Shown: positions 44,793 to 56,509, numbered from the stretch's first letter. The stretch: DNA of 64,000 nt from Rhizobium johnstonii 3841 (GCF_000009265.1 NC_008380.1:1741501-1805500); one strand, 5' to 3'. Notes: generated by a model not told the origin, from the sequence alone. Program-made: numbers and translations.

Positions 44793-45959
44793 ATGTCCGT
44801 TCGTCGATTAGCCGAAGATCAATTCCAGCCTGCCGCATTCGCCTTCAGCGATGACAATGCGGTCTGGGCGGACAAGACGATCCAGAAATACCCCGCCGGC
44901 CGCCAGCAATCGGCGGTCATCCCGCTGTTGATGCGGGCGCAGGAGCAGGATGGCTGGGTCACGCGCGCGGCGATCGAAAAGATCGCCGACATGCTGGATA
45001 TGGCCTATATCCGCGTGCTTGAGGTCGCGACCTTCTATACGCAGTTCCAGCTGCATCCTGTGGGCACCCGCGCCCATGTTCAGGTCTGCGGCACGACGCC
45101 TTGCATGCTGCGCGGCTCGGAAGCGCTGATGTCGGTCTGCAAGAGCAAGATCCATGCCCATGCCTTCGAGCGCAATGCCGAAGGCACGCTGTCCTGGGAA
45201 GAGGTCGAATGTCTCGGGGCCTGCGTCAATGCGCCGATGGTGATGATCGGCAAGGACACCTATGAAGACCTGACGCCTGAGCGTCTCGAAGAGATCATCG
45301 ACGTCTTTGCCGCCGGCAATGGCGCCAGCATCAAGCCCGGCACCCAGATCGACCGGGTGTTTTCGGCGCCTGAAGGTGGCCCGACCTCTTTGACGACCGA
45401 AGAGCCGAAGGTGAGGGCGCGCGCCAAGAAGGCCGATGCCGAAACCGTGTCGGCCCCGGTCGACGCCGCGCCGGTTCCGCCCTCCGAGGCTGCCCGCCCT
45501 AAGAGCACCGATGCCGAGACCAATGCTGCTCTGAAGACGCCGGCAACGGCACCGAAGGCGGCTGCAAAAAACGCAAAGGCTGCCGAGCAGCAGCCGATAT
45601 CAGGCACTGCAGCCGCCGAACCGGCGCCGAAAGCTGCCGTCAAGGCCGAGGCTGCCCCGGCGGCAAAGCCTGCCCTGACTGACAAGAACCGGCCGGCCGG
45701 TGTGGAAAAGCCCGCTGCCCCGGACGATCTGAAGATGATCTCGGGTGTCGGTCCGAAGATCGAGGCGACGTTGAACGAAATCGGCATCTTCACCTTCGCG
45801 CAGGTTGCAGGCTGGAAGAAGGCCGAACGCGAATGGGTCGATGGCTACCTGAACTTCCGCGGCCGCATCGAGCGCGATGACTGGGTCAAGCAGGCCAAGG
45901 CGCTCGCCAAGGGCGGGGAAGCGGAATATATCAAGGTCTTCGGCAAGAAGCCGCGGTAA
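44793..45959 (+). CDS. nuoE: NADH-quinone oxidoreductase subunit E with C-terminal extension
   Basis: A 388-residue protein, about twice the size of the usual NuoE. Residues 1-180 are the thioredoxin-like 24-kDa subunit with the N1a [2Fe-2S] cysteines in VCGTTPC and CLGAC. An Ala/Pro/Lys-rich linker (residues 200-305) leads to a C-terminal domain, DDLKMISGVGPKIEATLNEI, GIFTFAQVAGW, then FRGRIERDDWVKQAKALAKG, with a helix-hairpin-helix look. The same domain ends the protein at 47277. Subunit identity is firm; the extra domain's role is unknown. Confidence 0.93.
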   Translation: MSVRRLAEDQFQPAAFAFSDDNAVWADKTIQKYPAGRQQSAVIPLLMRAQEQDGWVTRAAIEKIADMLDMAYIRVLEVATFYTQFQLHPVGTRAHVQVCGTTPCMLRGSEALMSVCKSKIHAHAFERNAEGTLSWEEVECLGACVNAPMVMIGKDTYEDLTPERLEEIIDVFAAGNGASIKPGTQIDRVFSAPEGGPTSLTTEEPKVRARAKKADAETVSAPVDAAPVPPSEAARPKSTDAETNAALKTPATAPKAAAKNAKAAEQQPISGTAAAEPAPKAAVKAEAAPAAKPALTDKNRPAGVEKPAAPDDLKMISGVGPKIEATLNEIGIFTFAQVAGWKKAEREWVDGYLNFRGRIERDDWVKQAKALAKGGEAEYIKVFGKKPR

Positions 45960-45969
45960 GAGGTGAAGC

Positions 45970-47274
45970 ATGTTACAAGATAAAGACCGCATCTTTACCA
46001 ACATCTACGGCCTCAAGGACAAATCCCTGAAGGGCGCGATGAGCCGCGGCCATTGGGACGGCACCAAGCAGATCCTCGAAAAGGGCCGCGACTGGATCAT
46101 CAACGAGATGAAGGCGTCGGGCCTTCGCGGCCGCGGCGGCGCCGGTTTCCCCACAGGCCTCAAATGGTCCTTCATGCCGAAGGAAAGCGACGGTCGGCCG
46201 CACTACCTCGTCGTCAACGCCGACGAATCCGAGCCCGGCACCTGCAAGGACCGCGACATCATGCGTCACGATCCGCATACGCTGATCGAAGGCTGTGTCA
46301 TCGCGAGCTTCGCCATGGGCGCCAATGCGGCCTACATCTACGTGCGCGGCGAATATATCCGCGAGCGTGAGGCGCTACAGGCGGCGATCGACGAATGCTA
46401 TGATTATGGCCTGCTCGGCAAGAACAACAAGCTCGGCTGGGACATGGATATCTTCGTCCATCACGGCGCCGGCGCCTATATCTGCGGCGAAGAAACCGCG
46501 CTGCTCGAAAGCCTCGAAGGCAAGAAGGGTCAGCCGCGTCTGAAGCCGCCGTTCCCGGCCAATATGGGCCTCTACGGCTGCCCGACGACGGTCAACAACG
46601 TCGAATCGATCGCTGTCGCGCCGACGATCCTGCGCCGCGGCGCCGGCTGGTTCTCGGCCATCGGCCGTCCGAACAATGTCGGCACCAAGCTGTTCATGCT
46701 CTCCGGCCACGTCAACAAGCCGTGCACCGTCGAAGAAGAAATGGGCATCACTTTCCGCGAACTGGTCGACCGCCATGCCGGCGGCATCCGCGGCGGCTGG
46801 GACAACCTGCTTGCCGTCATTCCGGGCGGGGCATCCTGCCCGATCGTTCCGGCCAAGGACATTATCGATTGCCCGATGGATTTCGACGGCCTGCGCGGCG
46901 TCGGCTCTTCCTTCGGTACAGCCGCCGCGATCGTCATGGACAAGTCCACCGACGTCATCAAGGCGATCGCCCGCATCTCCGCCTTCTTCAAGCACGAGAG
47001 CTGCGGCCAGTGCACGCCCTGCCGCGAAGGCACGGGCTGGATGTGGCGCGTGATGGAGCGCATGGCCAAGGGCAATGCCCAGAAGCGCGAAATCGACATG
47101 CTGTTCCAGGTGACGAAGCAGATCGAAGGCCACACCATCTGCGCGCTCGGCGACGCCGCCGCATGGCCGGTGCAGGGTCTGATCCGTAACTTCCGTCCCG
47201 AGATCGAAAAGCGCATCGACCAGTATACGGCGAGCGCGCTTGATCACGGCGCGGTTCTGGAGGCGGCTGAATAA
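45970..47274 (+). CDS. nuoF: NADH-quinone oxidoreductase subunit F (NADH-binding)
   Basis: A 434-residue flavoprotein that takes electrons from NADH to FMN and cluster N3. The NADH/FMN loop is [38 protein letters not shown] follows, and the cluster cysteines are in [11 protein letters not shown] with the last in HTICALGD. The ATG follows AAGAGGTGAAGC. Confidence 0.97.
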   Translation: MLQDKDRIFTNIYGLKDKSLKGAMSRGHWDGTKQILEKGRDWIINEMKASGLRGRGGAGFPTGLKWSFMPKESDGRPHYLVVNADESEPGTCKDRDIMRHDPHTLIEGCVIASFAMGANAAYIYVRGEYIREREALQAAIDECYDYGLLGKNNKLGWDMDIFVHHGAGAYICGEETALLESLEGKKGQPRLKPPFPANMGLYGCPTTVNNVESIAVAPTILRRGAGWFSAIGRPNNVGTKLFMLSGHVNKPCTVEEEMGITFRELVDRHAGGIRGGWDNLLAVIPGGASCPIVPAKDIIDCPMDFDGLRGVGSSFGTAAAIVMDKSTDVIKAIARISAFFKHESCGQCTPCREGTGWMWRVMERMAKGNAQKREIDMLFQVTKQIEGHTICALGDAAAWPVQGLIRNFRPEIEKRIDQYTASALDHGAVLEAAE

Positions 47275-47276
47275 TC

Positions 47277-47993
47277 ATGGCGGACAATGCATCCAAGGGT
47301 AGGAAAAACGAAGAAGTCGCCGATTTCGCGGCCGGGTTCGGCCGTCTTGCCGCCGAGATGCTGGAAAATGCACGGGCGATGCCGGTGCATCCGCTGATGG
47401 CGCATCCCGCTGCAGCCTTTGCCGCCGCAACGGCGATCGGCTTCGGTTTCTCGACCCAGATGGCCGGCGCCTTCTTCGGGGCGTTCCAGAGCGCCCTGGA
47501 AACGACCGGCAAGGTCGCGGCCGCCCTCGATGACACGCCGCCGGACGAACTGAAGCCCGATGTCGATATCCGGCAGCAGAATATTCGCCCGGTCGTGAAG
47601 GCGTTCACCAAGCCGCCGGCCGAGCAGAAGGCAGGACCGAGACTGACTGTCGTCAAGCCGGTCAGCGAGCCGACGCCAGCCAGCCCAGCGAAGCCAGTCA
47701 CCCAAGCGAAGCCAGCCAGCCAAGCGAAGGCCAGCCAGCCAAAGCCGGCCGTGAAGGCAAAACCGGTTGCGCGGGGGAAGACCGATGATCTCAAGCTGAT
47801 CGCCGGCATCGGCCCGAAGCTGGAGCAGGTGCTGAACGCCAAGGGCATTCGCAGCTTCGCCGAGATCGCCGCCTGGACCGACGAGGAGATCGCCCGGTTC
47901 GACGCCGAGCTCGGCTTTAACGGCCGCATCGGCCGTGACGACTGGGCCGGTCAGGCGAAAGTTCTGGCAGGGCGGGGCCGCGGAAAGAAATGA
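47277..47993 (+). CDS. nuo-operon protein with the NuoE-type C-terminal domain
   Basis: A 238-residue protein, two bases after nuoF. Residues 15-85 form an alanine-rich amphipathic/hydrophobic helix region (MAHPAAAFAAATAIGFGFST), residues 110-165 a Pro/Ala/Lys-rich linker, and the last 75 residues a domain very like the NuoE tail: DDLKLIAGIGPKLEQVLNAK, GIRSFAEIAAW, then FNGRIGRDDWAGQAKVLAGR. Position between nuoF and nuoG suggests a complex I accessory or assembly protein. I know no function. Confidence 0.8.
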   Translation: MADNASKGRKNEEVADFAAGFGRLAAEMLENARAMPVHPLMAHPAAAFAAATAIGFGFSTQMAGAFFGAFQSALETTGKVAAALDDTPPDELKPDVDIRQQNIRPVVKAFTKPPAEQKAGPRLTVVKPVSEPTPASPAKPVTQAKPASQAKASQPKPAVKAKPVARGKTDDLKLIAGIGPKLEQVLNAKGIRSFAEIAAWTDEEIARFDAELGFNGRIGRDDWAGQAKVLAGRGRGKK

Positions 47994-48211
47994 ACTGTCC
48001 GGCCGTGTCAATCGGCCGGGAAGATGGGCAGATCGGCGGATGGGCGGGGGCCTCAAGATGCCGGTGCGGGTTCCGGATCTGGAACGCGCGACAGAGAATT
48101 TGGGCGACATCAGATGTCGGCAGGACGAAAGATCCGGCTTGGCAATGAGAGTGCTGCAAAAATAGGTTTGTTTGCCATCATCAGGCAAACGGGAAACAGG
48201 ACTGAGCGACG

Positions 48212-50293
48212 ATGGCAAAACTGAGGATTGACGGCAACGAGATCGAAGTTCCGGATCATTTCACGCTATTGCAGGCGTGTGAGGATGCCGGTGCCGAGGT
48301 TCCGCGCTTCTGCTTCCATGAGCGCCTGTCGGTTGCCGGCAATTGCCGCATGTGCCTTGTCGAGGTGAAGGGCGGCCCGCCGAAGCCGCAGGCTTCCTGC
48401 GCCATGAGCGTGCGCGATATCCGCGGCGGCCCGAACGGCGAACTGCCTGAGGTCTTCACCAACACCCCGATGGTCAAGAAGGCCCGCGAAGGTGTGATGG
48501 AATTCCTGCTGATCAACCATCCGCTCGATTGCCCGATCTGCGACCAGGGCGGCGAATGCGACCTGCAGGACCAGGCGATGGCCTTCGGCATCGACACTTC
48601 GCGCTATCAGGAAGACAAGCGCGCCGTCGAGGACAAGTATATCGGGCCGCTGGTCAAGACGGTGATGAACCGCTGCATCCACTGCACGCGCTGCGTCCGC
48701 TTCACCACCGAGGTCGCCGGCATTTCCGAACTCGGCCTGATCGGCCGCGGCGAGGATGCCGAGATCACCACCTATCTCGAACAGGCGATGACCTCCGAGC
48801 TGCAGGGCAACGTCGTCGACCTTTGCCCGGTCGGCGCGCTCACCTCGAAGCCCTTCGCCTTCACCGCGCGCCCCTGGGAGCTGAACAAGACCGAATCGAT
48901 CGACGTCATGGATGCCGTCGGTTCGGCGATCCGCGTCGACACCCGTGGCCGTGAGGTCATGCGCATCCTGCCGCGCGTCAATGAGGCGATCAACGAGGAG
49001 TGGATTTCCGACAAGAGCCGCTTCATCTGGGACGGCCTGAAGACCCAGCGCCTCGACCGGCCTTATGTTCGCCGCGACGGCCGCCTGCAGCCCGCCACCT
49101 GGGCTGAAGCCTTCGGCGCCATCAAGGCCGCCGTCGGCGCCACCTCGGGCGAGAAGATCGGCGCGATATCAGGCGACCTCGCTTCCGTCGAGGAAATGTA
49201 TGCTCTCTCCGAACTGGTGAAGTCGCTGGGGTCGGTCAATCTCGACTGTCGCCAGGATGGGGCGGCACTCGATCCGTCGCTCGGCCGTGCAAGCTACCTC
49301 TTCAACCCGACCATATCGGGCATCGACCAGGCCGACGCGCTGTTGATCATCGGCGCCAATCCGCGCTTCGAAGCAGCCATCCTCAACGCCCGCATCCGCA
49401 AGCGCTGGCGCCGCGGCAAGTTCCCGATCGGCGTGATCGGCGAGCCGGGCGAACTGCGCTACAGCTATGATTACCTCGGCGGCGGTCCGGACACGCTGAA
49501 GGATCTGGTCGACGGTACCCACGCCTTCGCCGACGTGCTGAAGAATGCCGCCAAGCCGATGATCATCATCGGCCAGGGCGCGCTCTCGCGCACCGACGGC
49601 GCCGGCGTTCTCGCCAGCGCTGCAAAGCTTGCCGGATCGGTCGGCGCGGTCGCCGAAGGCTGGAACGGCTTTGCCGTCCTCCATACCGCGGCCTCGCGCG
49701 TCGGCGGCCTTGACCTCGGCTTCGTGCCGGGCGCCAAGGGCGTCAATGCCGCCGAGATGCTGACGGCGATGGACGTGCTCTTCCTGCTCGGCGCAGACGA
49801 ACTCGACTTCACCGCCAAGAAGGCCAAGCTCACCGTCTATATCGGCTCGCATGGCGATAACGGCGCGCACCATGCCGACGTCATCCTGCCGGCCGCAGCC
49901 TATACCGAAAAGTCCGGCACCTGGGTCAACACCGAAGGCCGCGTCCAGATGGGCAACCGCGCAGGCTTTGCGCCAGGTGACGCCCGCGAGGACTGGGCGA
50001 TCATCCGCGCCCTTTCCGACGTGCTCGGCAAAAAGCTTCCCTTCGATTCGCTCAGCGAATTGCGTGTCCGGCTCTATGCCGCTTTCCCGCATTTCGCCGC
50101 CATCGACGAGATCGCCGAAACCGATAGCGCCCAAATTGCCGCAGTTGCGAAAAAAGCCGGCAAGATGAACAAATCCGGGTTTGCGTCGCCGGTGAAAGAC
50201 TTCTATTTGACGAACCCGATCGCGCGTGCCTCGGCTGTCATGGCGGAGTGCTCGGCATTGGCCCGCAACAACTTCAAAGTCGCGGCAGAGTAA
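48212..50293 (+). CDS. nuoG: NADH-quinone oxidoreductase subunit G
   Basis: A 693-residue 75-kDa subunit carrying several iron-sulfur clusters. The N-terminal ferredoxin-like part has CFHERLSVAGNCRMC, the next CPICDQGGECDLQDQ, then CIHCTRCVRF and LCPVGALTS; a molybdopterin-like domain follows. The ATG follows CAGGACTGAGCGAC. The 218-bp space before it contains no clear gene. Confidence 0.97.
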   Translation: MAKLRIDGNEIEVPDHFTLLQACEDAGAEVPRFCFHERLSVAGNCRMCLVEVKGGPPKPQASCAMSVRDIRGGPNGELPEVFTNTPMVKKAREGVMEFLLINHPLDCPICDQGGECDLQDQAMAFGIDTSRYQEDKRAVEDKYIGPLVKTVMNRCIHCTRCVRFTTEVAGISELGLIGRGEDAEITTYLEQAMTSELQGNVVDLCPVGALTSKPFAFTARPWELNKTESIDVMDAVGSAIRVDTRGREVMRILPRVNEAINEEWISDKSRFIWDGLKTQRLDRPYVRRDGRLQPATWAEAFGAIKAAVGATSGEKIGAISGDLASVEEMYALSELVKSLGSVNLDCRQDGAALDPSLGRASYLFNPTISGIDQADALLIIGANPRFEAAILNARIRKRWRRGKFPIGVIGEPGELRYSYDYLGGGPDTLKDLVDGTHAFADVLKNAAKPMIIIGQGALSRTDGAGVLASAAKLAGSVGAVAEGWNGFAVLHTAASRVGGLDLGFVPGAKGVNAAEMLTAMDVLFLLGADELDFTAKKAKLTVYIGSHGDNGAHHADVILPAAAYTEKSGTWVNTEGRVQMGNRAGFAPGDAREDWAIIRALSDVLGKKLPFDSLSELRVRLYAAFPHFAAIDEIAETDSAQIAAVAKKAGKMNKSGFASPVKDFYLTNPIARASAVMAECSALARNNFKVAAE

Positions 50294-50305
50294 GGGCAGG
50301 GGACT

Positions 50306-51349
50306 ATGGATTCTTTCTTTTCGACCTATGTCTGGCCGGCGATCATCATGATCGGTCAGTCGCTGCTGCTTCTCGTCTGCCTGCTCGTCTTCATCGCCTA
50401 TGTGCTGCTCGCCGACCGCAAGATCTGGGCGGCCGTGCAGCTGCGCCGCGGCCCGAACGTCGTCGGTCCCTTCGGCCTGTTCCAGTCCTTCGCCGACCTT
50501 CTGAAGTTCGTCTTCAAGGAGCCGATCATTCCAGCCGGCGCCAACAAGGCGGTGTTCCTGCTTGCCCCGCTGGTGACGGTGCTTCTGGCGCTGTCCACCT
50601 GGGCGGTTGTGCCGCTGGCCGACGGATGGGTGATCGCCAACATCAATGTCGGCATCCTCTATATTTTCGCGATCTCCTCGCTCGAGGTTTACGGCATCAT
50701 CATGGGCGGCTGGGCTTCGAACTCGAAGTATCCGTTCCTCGGCGCGCTACGCTCGGCGGCGCAAATGGTGTCCTATGAAGTCTCGATCGGCTTCGTCATC
50801 GTCACCGTGCTTCTCTGCGTCGGCTCGCTGAACCTGACCGATATCGTCAATGCGCAGCATACCGGCCTCGGCACCATGCTCGGCCTGCCAGCGTCGTTCC
50901 TCGACTGGCACTGGCTGTCGCTCTTCCCGATGTTCATCATCTTCTTCATTTCGGCGCTCGCCGAGACGAACCGTCCGCCCTTCGACCTTCCGGAAGCCGA
51001 ATCGGAACTCGTCGCCGGCTTCATGGTCGAATACGGCTCCTCGCCATACATGATGTTCATGCTCGGCGAATATGCGGCCGTCTGCCTGATGTGCGCGCTG
51101 ACGACGATCCTCTTCCTCGGCGGCTGGCTGCCCCCGGTCGATATCTGGATCCTCAACTGGGTCCCAGGCATCATCTGGTTCACGCTGAAGGCCTGCTTCG
51201 TGTTCTTCATGTTCGCGATGGTCAAGGCCTTCGTTCCGCGCTACCGCTACGACCAGCTCATGCGTCTCGGCTGGAAGGTCTTCCTGCCGCTGTCGCTCGC
51301 CATGGTCGTCATCGTTGCATTCGTGCTGAAACTGATGGGTTGGGCATGA
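50306..51349 (+). CDS. nuoH: NADH-quinone oxidoreductase subunit H
   Basis: A 347-residue membrane subunit that lines the quinone tunnel. It has [51 protein letters not shown] and the C-terminal [14 protein letters not shown]. About eight segments. GGGCAGGGGACT precedes the ATG. Confidence 0.97.
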   Translation: MDSFFSTYVWPAIIMIGQSLLLLVCLLVFIAYVLLADRKIWAAVQLRRGPNVVGPFGLFQSFADLLKFVFKEPIIPAGANKAVFLLAPLVTVLLALSTWAVVPLADGWVIANINVGILYIFAISSLEVYGIIMGGWASNSKYPFLGALRSAAQMVSYEVSIGFVIVTVLLCVGSLNLTDIVNAQHTGLGTMLGLPASFLDWHWLSLFPMFIIFFISALAETNRPPFDLPEAESELVAGFMVEYGSSPYMMFMLGEYAAVCLMCALTTILFLGGWLPPVDIWILNWVPGIIWFTLKACFVFFMFAMVKAFVPRYRYDQLMRLGWKVFLPLSLAMVVIVAFVLKLMGWA

Positions 51350-51389
51350 TCATGCCCGCTCTCGTTTTCGGCAAAATTGGAGGTTGAAG

Positions 51390-51881
51390 ATGGCAAGCTT
51401 GTCCGGCTCCATCAGCTCGCTGTTTCTCAAGGAATTCGTCGGCGCGTTCTTTCTGTCGATGCGCTATTTCTTCCGCCAGAAGGCGACGATCAATTATCCC
51501 TTCGAAAAGGGTCCGGTTTCCCCGCGTTTCCGCGGCGAGCATGCGTTGCGCCGTTATCCGAACGGCGAAGAACGCTGCATCGCCTGCAAGCTCTGCGAGG
51601 CGATCTGTCCTGCCCAGGCGATCACCATCGAGGCCGGTCCGCGCCGCAATGACGGCACCCGCCGTACGGTGCGCTACGACATCGACATGGTGAAGTGCAT
51701 CTATTGCGGCTTCTGCCAGGAAGCCTGCCCGGTCGACGCGATCGTCGAAGGCCCGAATTTCGAATTTGCGACGGAAACCCGCGAAGAGCTCTATTTCGAC
51801 AAGGCACGGCTTCTGGATAACGGAGACCGGTGGGAGCGCGAAATCGCCCGCAACATCGCGATCGACTCGCCGTACCGCTGA
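51390..51881 (+). CDS. nuoI: NADH-quinone oxidoreductase subunit I
   Basis: A 163-residue subunit with two 4Fe-4S clusters: [12 protein letters not shown] and [33 protein letters not shown] leads into the first. ATG at 51390 has TTGGAGG 6 bases upstream. A 144-bp gap follows before nuoJ. Confidence 0.97.
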   Translation: MASLSGSISSLFLKEFVGAFFLSMRYFFRQKATINYPFEKGPVSPRFRGEHALRRYPNGEERCIACKLCEAICPAQAITIEAGPRRNDGTRRTVRYDIDMVKCIYCGFCQEACPVDAIVEGPNFEFATETREELYFDKARLLDNGDRWEREIARNIAIDSPYR

Positions 51882-52025
51882 TTGAGATTTTGAAATGCCG
51901 CGGTGGAGCGCAGTTGCTCCTGTCGCGGTCAATATGCACAGGAGCTTTGCCGGTTAGCGCCAGCGAAAGCGCCATCGGGCAGGGAAACTCCCGGCTGCCC
52001 GGGGGAAGATGAAAAAGGCACCAAC

Positions 52026-52640
52026 ATGGGTCTGCAGGCTCTATTTTTCTATCTTTTCGCCTTTGTCGCGGTGGCGTCGGCGTTCATGGTCATCTGGGCG
52101 AAGAACCCGGTTCACTCGGTTCTCTTCCTGATCCTGGTGTTCTTCAATGCGGCCGGCCTCTTCCTGCTGCTCGGTGCCGAATTCCTGGCGATGATCCTGC
52201 TTGTCGTCTATGTCGGCGCCGTCGCCGTCCTCTTCCTCTTTGTGGTGATGATGCTCGATATCGATTTCACCGAACTGAGGGCCGGCGTTCTCGAATATGC
52301 GCCGATCGGCGGGCTGATCGGGGTGATCCTCGCAGCCGAACTGATCGTCGTCATCGGAGGCAGCGTCATCTCGCCTGAGATCGCCAAGACTGTCGCCATG
52401 CCGATCCCGGCGCTGAGCGAGCGCACCAATACGGCCGCCCTCGGCGACGTGCTCTACACCAACTACGTCTATTTCTTCCAGATCGCCGGTCTGGTGCTCC
52501 TGGTCGCCATGATCGGCGCGATCGTGTTGACGTTGAGACACCGCACCAACATCAAGCGGCAGAATATTCCCAGGCAGGTTGCCCGCACGCCCGCCACCGC
52601 CGTCGAGGTGGTTTCGGTCAAGCCCGGGCAGGGCGTCTAA
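52026..52640 (+). CDS. nuoJ: NADH-quinone oxidoreductase subunit J
   Basis: A 204-residue membrane subunit with five segments: [40 protein letters not shown], then [12 protein letters not shown]. The gap before it holds a nested hairpin (GGGCAG...CTGCCC, 51977-52000). The C-terminus is longer and more basic than in E. coli. Confidence 0.96.
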   Translation: MGLQALFFYLFAFVAVASAFMVIWAKNPVHSVLFLILVFFNAAGLFLLLGAEFLAMILLVVYVGAVAVLFLFVVMMLDIDFTELRAGVLEYAPIGGLIGVILAAELIVVIGGSVISPEIAKTVAMPIPALSERTNTAALGDVLYTNYVYFFQIAGLVLLVAMIGAIVLTLRHRTNIKRQNIPRQVARTPATAVEVVSVKPGQGV

Positions 52641-52663
52641 AGGCAGGTCAAGGAACAAAGAAC

Positions 52664-52972
52664 ATGGTCATCGGACTTTCCCACTACCTGACGGTCAGCG
52701 CCATCCTCTTCACGCTCGGCGTCTTCGGCATCTTCCTGAACCGGAAGAACGTCATCGTCATCCTGATGTCGATCGAACTGATCCTGCTTGCCGTCAACAT
52801 CAACATGGTCGCCTTCTCCTCGTTCCTGAACGACATCGTCGGCCAGGTCTTCGCGCTGTTCATCCTGACGGTCGCGGCTGCCGAAGCGGCGATCGGTCTT
52901 GCAATTCTCGTTGTCTTCTACCGCAACCGCGGCTCGATCGCGGTCGAAGACGTCAATATGATGAAGGGCTGA
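52664..52972 (+). CDS. nuoK: NADH-quinone oxidoreductase subunit K
   Basis: A 102-residue, three-segment proton-channel subunit with [20 protein letters not shown] and [14 protein letters not shown], holding the conserved membrane glutamates. ATTGTC... and AAGGAACAAAG precede the ATG. nuoL begins 7 bases later. Confidence 0.97.
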   Translation: MVIGLSHYLTVSAILFTLGVFGIFLNRKNVIVILMSIELILLAVNINMVAFSSFLNDIVGQVFALFILTVAAAEAAIGLAILVVFYRNRGSIAVEDVNMMKG

Positions 52973-52979
52973 GTGGCTC

Positions 52980-54980
52980 ATGTTCCTCTATAAGGCTATC
53001 GTCTTTCTTCCCTTGATCGGTGCGATCGTCGCCGGCCTTTTCGGCCGCGCCATCGGCGCCAAGGCTTCGGAATATGTCACCAGCGGCCTGATGATCATCG
53101 CCGCCATCCTGTCCTGGGTCGTCTTCTTCACCGTCGGCATGGGCCATGCCGAAGTCGGTCCGATCAAGGTCGAGGTGCTGCGCTGGATCCAGTCCGGCGG
53201 CATTGACGTCTCCTGGTCGCTGCGTGTGGATACGCTGACATCAGTCATGCTGATTGTCGTCAACACGGTCTCGACGCTGGTGCATGTCTATTCGATCGGC
53301 TACATGCATGCCGATCCGCATCGCCCGCGCTTCTTCGCCTATCTCTCGCTCTTCACCTTCGCCATGCTGATGCTGGTGACCGCTGACAACCTTGCCCAGA
53401 TGTTCTTCGGCTGGGAAGGCGTCGGTCTCGCCTCCTATCTGCTGATCGGCTTCTGGTTCAAGAAACCGTCGGCGACGGCCGCCGCGATGAAGGCCTTCAT
53501 CGTCAACCGCGTCGGCGACTTCGGCTTCGTGCTCGGCATTGCCGGCGTCTTCGTGCTGTTCGGCTCGATCAACCTCGACACGATCTTCGCCAATGCCTCG
53601 AATTTCGCCCCGCATGAAGGCGGCGGCGAAGCGGGCGAGGTGATCCTCAATCTCTTCGGCATGCACCTCGACAAGGCGCATGCGCTGACCGGCATCTGCC
53701 TGCTGCTTTTCATGGGCGCGATGGGCAAGTCGGCGCAGTTCTTGCTGCACACCTGGCTGCCGGACGCCATGGAGGGCCCGACCCCGGTCTCGGCGCTCAT
53801 CCATGCCGCCACCATGGTCACCGCCGGCGTCTTCCTCGTCGCCCGCATGTCGCCGCTCTTCGAACTGTCGCCGGATGCGCTGGTTGTCGTCACCGTGATC
53901 GGCGCCATCACCGCCTTCTTCGCGGCAACCGTCGGCCTGGTGCAGAACGATATCAAGCGCGTCATTGCCTATTCCACCTGCTCGCAGCTCGGCTACATGT
54001 TCGTGGCGCTCGGGGTAGGGGCCTATGGCGCGGCGATCTTCCATCTCTTCACGCACGCCTTCTTCAAGGCGCTGCTCTTCCTCTGCGCCGGCTCGGTCAT
54101 CCATGCCGTCGATGGCGAGCAGGACATGCGCTACATGGGCGGCCTGCGGCCGCATATCAAGGTGACGTTCTGGATGATGATTATCGGCACGCTGGCGATC
54201 ACCGGCGTCGGCATTCCCTTCACGCCGATCGGCTTCGCCGGCTTCTTCTCCAAGGACGTGATCATCGAAGCGACCTATGCATCGCATTCGCCGGTCTCCG
54301 GCTTAGCCTTCGCGCTGCTGGTCATCGCGGCTCTGTTCACCAGCTTCTATTCCTGGCGCCTGATCTTCATGACCTTCTTCGGCAAGCCGCGCGCCTCGCA
54401 CGAGGTCATGCACCACGTGCATGAGTCGCCGCAGGTCATGCTTGTGCCGCTCTATCTGCTCGCGATCGGCGCAGTGCTTGCTGGCGTAATCTTCGAAGGC
54501 CGGTTCTACGGCGAGGAATATGCCGAGTTCTGGAAGGGTGCGCTCTTTACCGGCGCCGAGAACGAACTGGTCGAAGAGTTCCACCATGTTCCGGCGCTCG
54601 TGGCTTTGAGCCCGTTCATCGCCATGGTGCTCGGCTTCGTCACCGCCTGGTACATGTATATCCGCTCGCCTGAGACGCCGCGCATTCTCGCGCAGCAGCA
54701 CCGCGTGCTCTACAAGTTCCTGTTGAACAAGTGGTATTTCGACGAGCTCTACGACTTCCTCTTCGTCCGCTCCGCCAAGGCGCTCGGCCGCTTCCTGTGG
54801 AAGAAGGGTGATGTCGGTGTCATCGACACCTACGGCCCGAACGGCGTCGCCGCCCGTGTCGTCGCCGTCACCGATCGCGTGGTCCGCCTGCAGACCGGTT
54901 ACCTCTATCACTACGCCTTCGCCATGCTGATCGGCATTGCGGCGCTCGTTACCTGGATGATGCTCGGGAGTTCCTTCTGA
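52980..54980 (+). CDS. nuoL: NADH-quinone oxidoreductase subunit L
   Basis: A 666-residue antiporter-like proton-pump subunit. It has [39 protein letters not shown], the [20 protein letters not shown] loop, and [20 protein letters not shown]. The long lateral helix is at the C-terminal end. TGA overlaps the nuoM start. Confidence 0.97.
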   Translation: MFLYKAIVFLPLIGAIVAGLFGRAIGAKASEYVTSGLMIIAAILSWVVFFTVGMGHAEVGPIKVEVLRWIQSGGIDVSWSLRVDTLTSVMLIVVNTVSTLVHVYSIGYMHADPHRPRFFAYLSLFTFAMLMLVTADNLAQMFFGWEGVGLASYLLIGFWFKKPSATAAAMKAFIVNRVGDFGFVLGIAGVFVLFGSINLDTIFANASNFAPHEGGGEAGEVILNLFGMHLDKAHALTGICLLLFMGAMGKSAQFLLHTWLPDAMEGPTPVSALIHAATMVTAGVFLVARMSPLFELSPDALVVVTVIGAITAFFAATVGLVQNDIKRVIAYSTCSQLGYMFVALGVGAYGAAIFHLFTHAFFKALLFLCAGSVIHAVDGEQDMRYMGGLRPHIKVTFWMMIIGTLAITGVGIPFTPIGFAGFFSKDVIIEATYASHSPVSGLAFALLVIAALFTSFYSWRLIFMTFFGKPRASHEVMHHVHESPQVMLVPLYLLAIGAVLAGVIFEGRFYGEEYAEFWKGALFTGAENELVEEFHHVPALVALSPFIAMVLGFVTAWYMYIRSPETPRILAQQHRVLYKFLLNKWYFDELYDFLFVRSAKALGRFLWKKGDVGVIDTYGPNGVAARVVAVTDRVVRLQTGYLYHYAFAMLIGIAALVTWMMLGSSF

Positions 54981-56491
54981 TGACCGATTGGCCTATTCTT
55001 TCAACGGTCACCTTCCTGCCGCTCGTCGGCGTGGTGCTCCTGCTGCTGATGAACGGCGAGAGCGAAACTGGCCGGAAGAACGTGCTGTGGATCTCGCTGA
55101 TCACCACCGTCTTCACCTTCGTCGTCTCGCTCGTCATCTGGATCGGCTTCGACAATGCCAATCCGGGCTTCCAGATGGTCGAGAAGCATAATTGGCTCGG
55201 CACCGGCATCGGCTACCACGTCGGCGTCGACGGCATCTCGATGCTGTTCGTCATCCTGTCGACCTTCCTCATGCCCTTCTGTGTGCTGGCGAGCTGGCTC
55301 TCGATCGAGAAGCGCCTGAAGGAATACATGATCGCCTTCCTCATCCTCGAAACGATGATGATCGGCGTCTTCGTCTCGCTCGATATCGTGCTCTTCTACG
55401 TCTTCTTCGAGGCGGGCCTCATTCCGATGTTCCTAATCATCGGTGTCTGGGGCGGCAAGGACCGCGTCTATGCGAGCTACAAGTTCTTCCTCTATACGCT
55501 GCTCGGCTCGGTGCTGATGCTGCTCGCGATCATGGCGATGTACTGGCAGGCCGGCACGACCGATATCACCGCGCTGCTCGCCTACAAGTTCCCGCCGGCG
55601 CTGCAGACCTGGTTATGGCTTGCCTTCTTCGCCTCCTTTGCGGTGAAGATGCCGATGTGGCCGGTCCATACCTGGCTTCCCGATGCCCACGTTCAGGCGC
55701 CGACGGCTGGCTCTGTGATCCTGGCCGGCGTGCTTTTGAAGCTCGGCGGCTACGGTCTCATCCGCTTTTCGCTCGGCATGTTCCCGGTCGCCTCCGATTA
55801 TTTCGCGCCGCTCGTCTTTGCCATGTCCGTCATCGCGATCATCTACACCTCTCTGGTGGCGATGATGCAGGACGACATCAAGAAGCTGATCGCCTATTCC
55901 TCCGTGGCCCACATGGGCTACGTGACCATGGGCATCTTTGCCGCCAACATGCAGGGCGTTCAGGGCTCGATCTTCCAGATGCTCTCGCACGGTATCGTCT
56001 CCGGCGCGCTCTTCCTCTGCGTCGGCGTCGTCTACGACCGCACCCACACCCGCGAGATCAACGCCTATGGCGGCCTCGTCAACAACATGCCGAAATATGC
56101 CGTGGCGATGATGGTCTTCACCATGGCCAATGTCGGGCTTCCCGGCACGTCCGGCTTCGTCGGCGAATTCCTGACGCTGATCGGTGTCTTCCGGGTCAAT
56201 ACCTGGGTAGCGCTCTTTGCCGCCACCGGCGTCATCCTCTCGGCTGCCTACGCGCTTTGGCTTTATCGCCGGGTGATCTTCGGTGCGCTGGAAAAGGAAA
56301 AGCTGAAGGCGCTGCTCGATCTTTCTCCACGCGAGCAGCTGATCCTCTACCCGCTGGTCGCGCTGACCATCTTCTTCGGCGTTTATCCGGCTCCGGTCTT
56401 CGATGCGACAGCTGCTTCGGTGGATCTGCTGGTCAACAACTACACGGCCGCCGTGCACGCAGCGCAGAATGTTGCGCTGTCTATGAAATGA
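54980..56491 (+). CDS. nuoM: NADH-quinone oxidoreductase subunit M
   Basis: A 503-residue pump subunit homologous to NuoL and Nuo[41 protein letters not shown] and [19 protein letters not shown] are visible. The start overlaps the last base of the nuoL stop. Confidence 0.97.
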   Translation: MTDWPILSTVTFLPLVGVVLLLLMNGESETGRKNVLWISLITTVFTFVVSLVIWIGFDNANPGFQMVEKHNWLGTGIGYHVGVDGISMLFVILSTFLMPFCVLASWLSIEKRLKEYMIAFLILETMMIGVFVSLDIVLFYVFFEAGLIPMFLIIGVWGGKDRVYASYKFFLYTLLGSVLMLLAIMAMYWQAGTTDITALLAYKFPPALQTWLWLAFFASFAVKMPMWPVHTWLPDAHVQAPTAGSVILAGVLLKLGGYGLIRFSLGMFPVASDYFAPLVFAMSVIAIIYTSLVAMMQDDIKKLIAYSSVAHMGYVTMGIFAANMQGVQGSIFQMLSHGIVSGALFLCVGVVYDRTHTREINAYGGLVNNMPKYAVAMMVFTMANVGLPGTSGFVGEFLTLIGVFRVNTWVALFAATGVILSAAYALWLYRRVIFGALEKEKLKALLDLSPREQLILYPLVALTIFFGVYPAPVFDATAASVDLLVNNYTAAVHAAQNVALSMK

Positions 56492-56509
56492 TGACGGGAC
56501 TTATTGGAC

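Noticed and set aside
47994..48211. Gene in the nuoF-side gap before nuoG
   Set aside because: Short open frames exist but lack a ribosome site and any recognisable feature.
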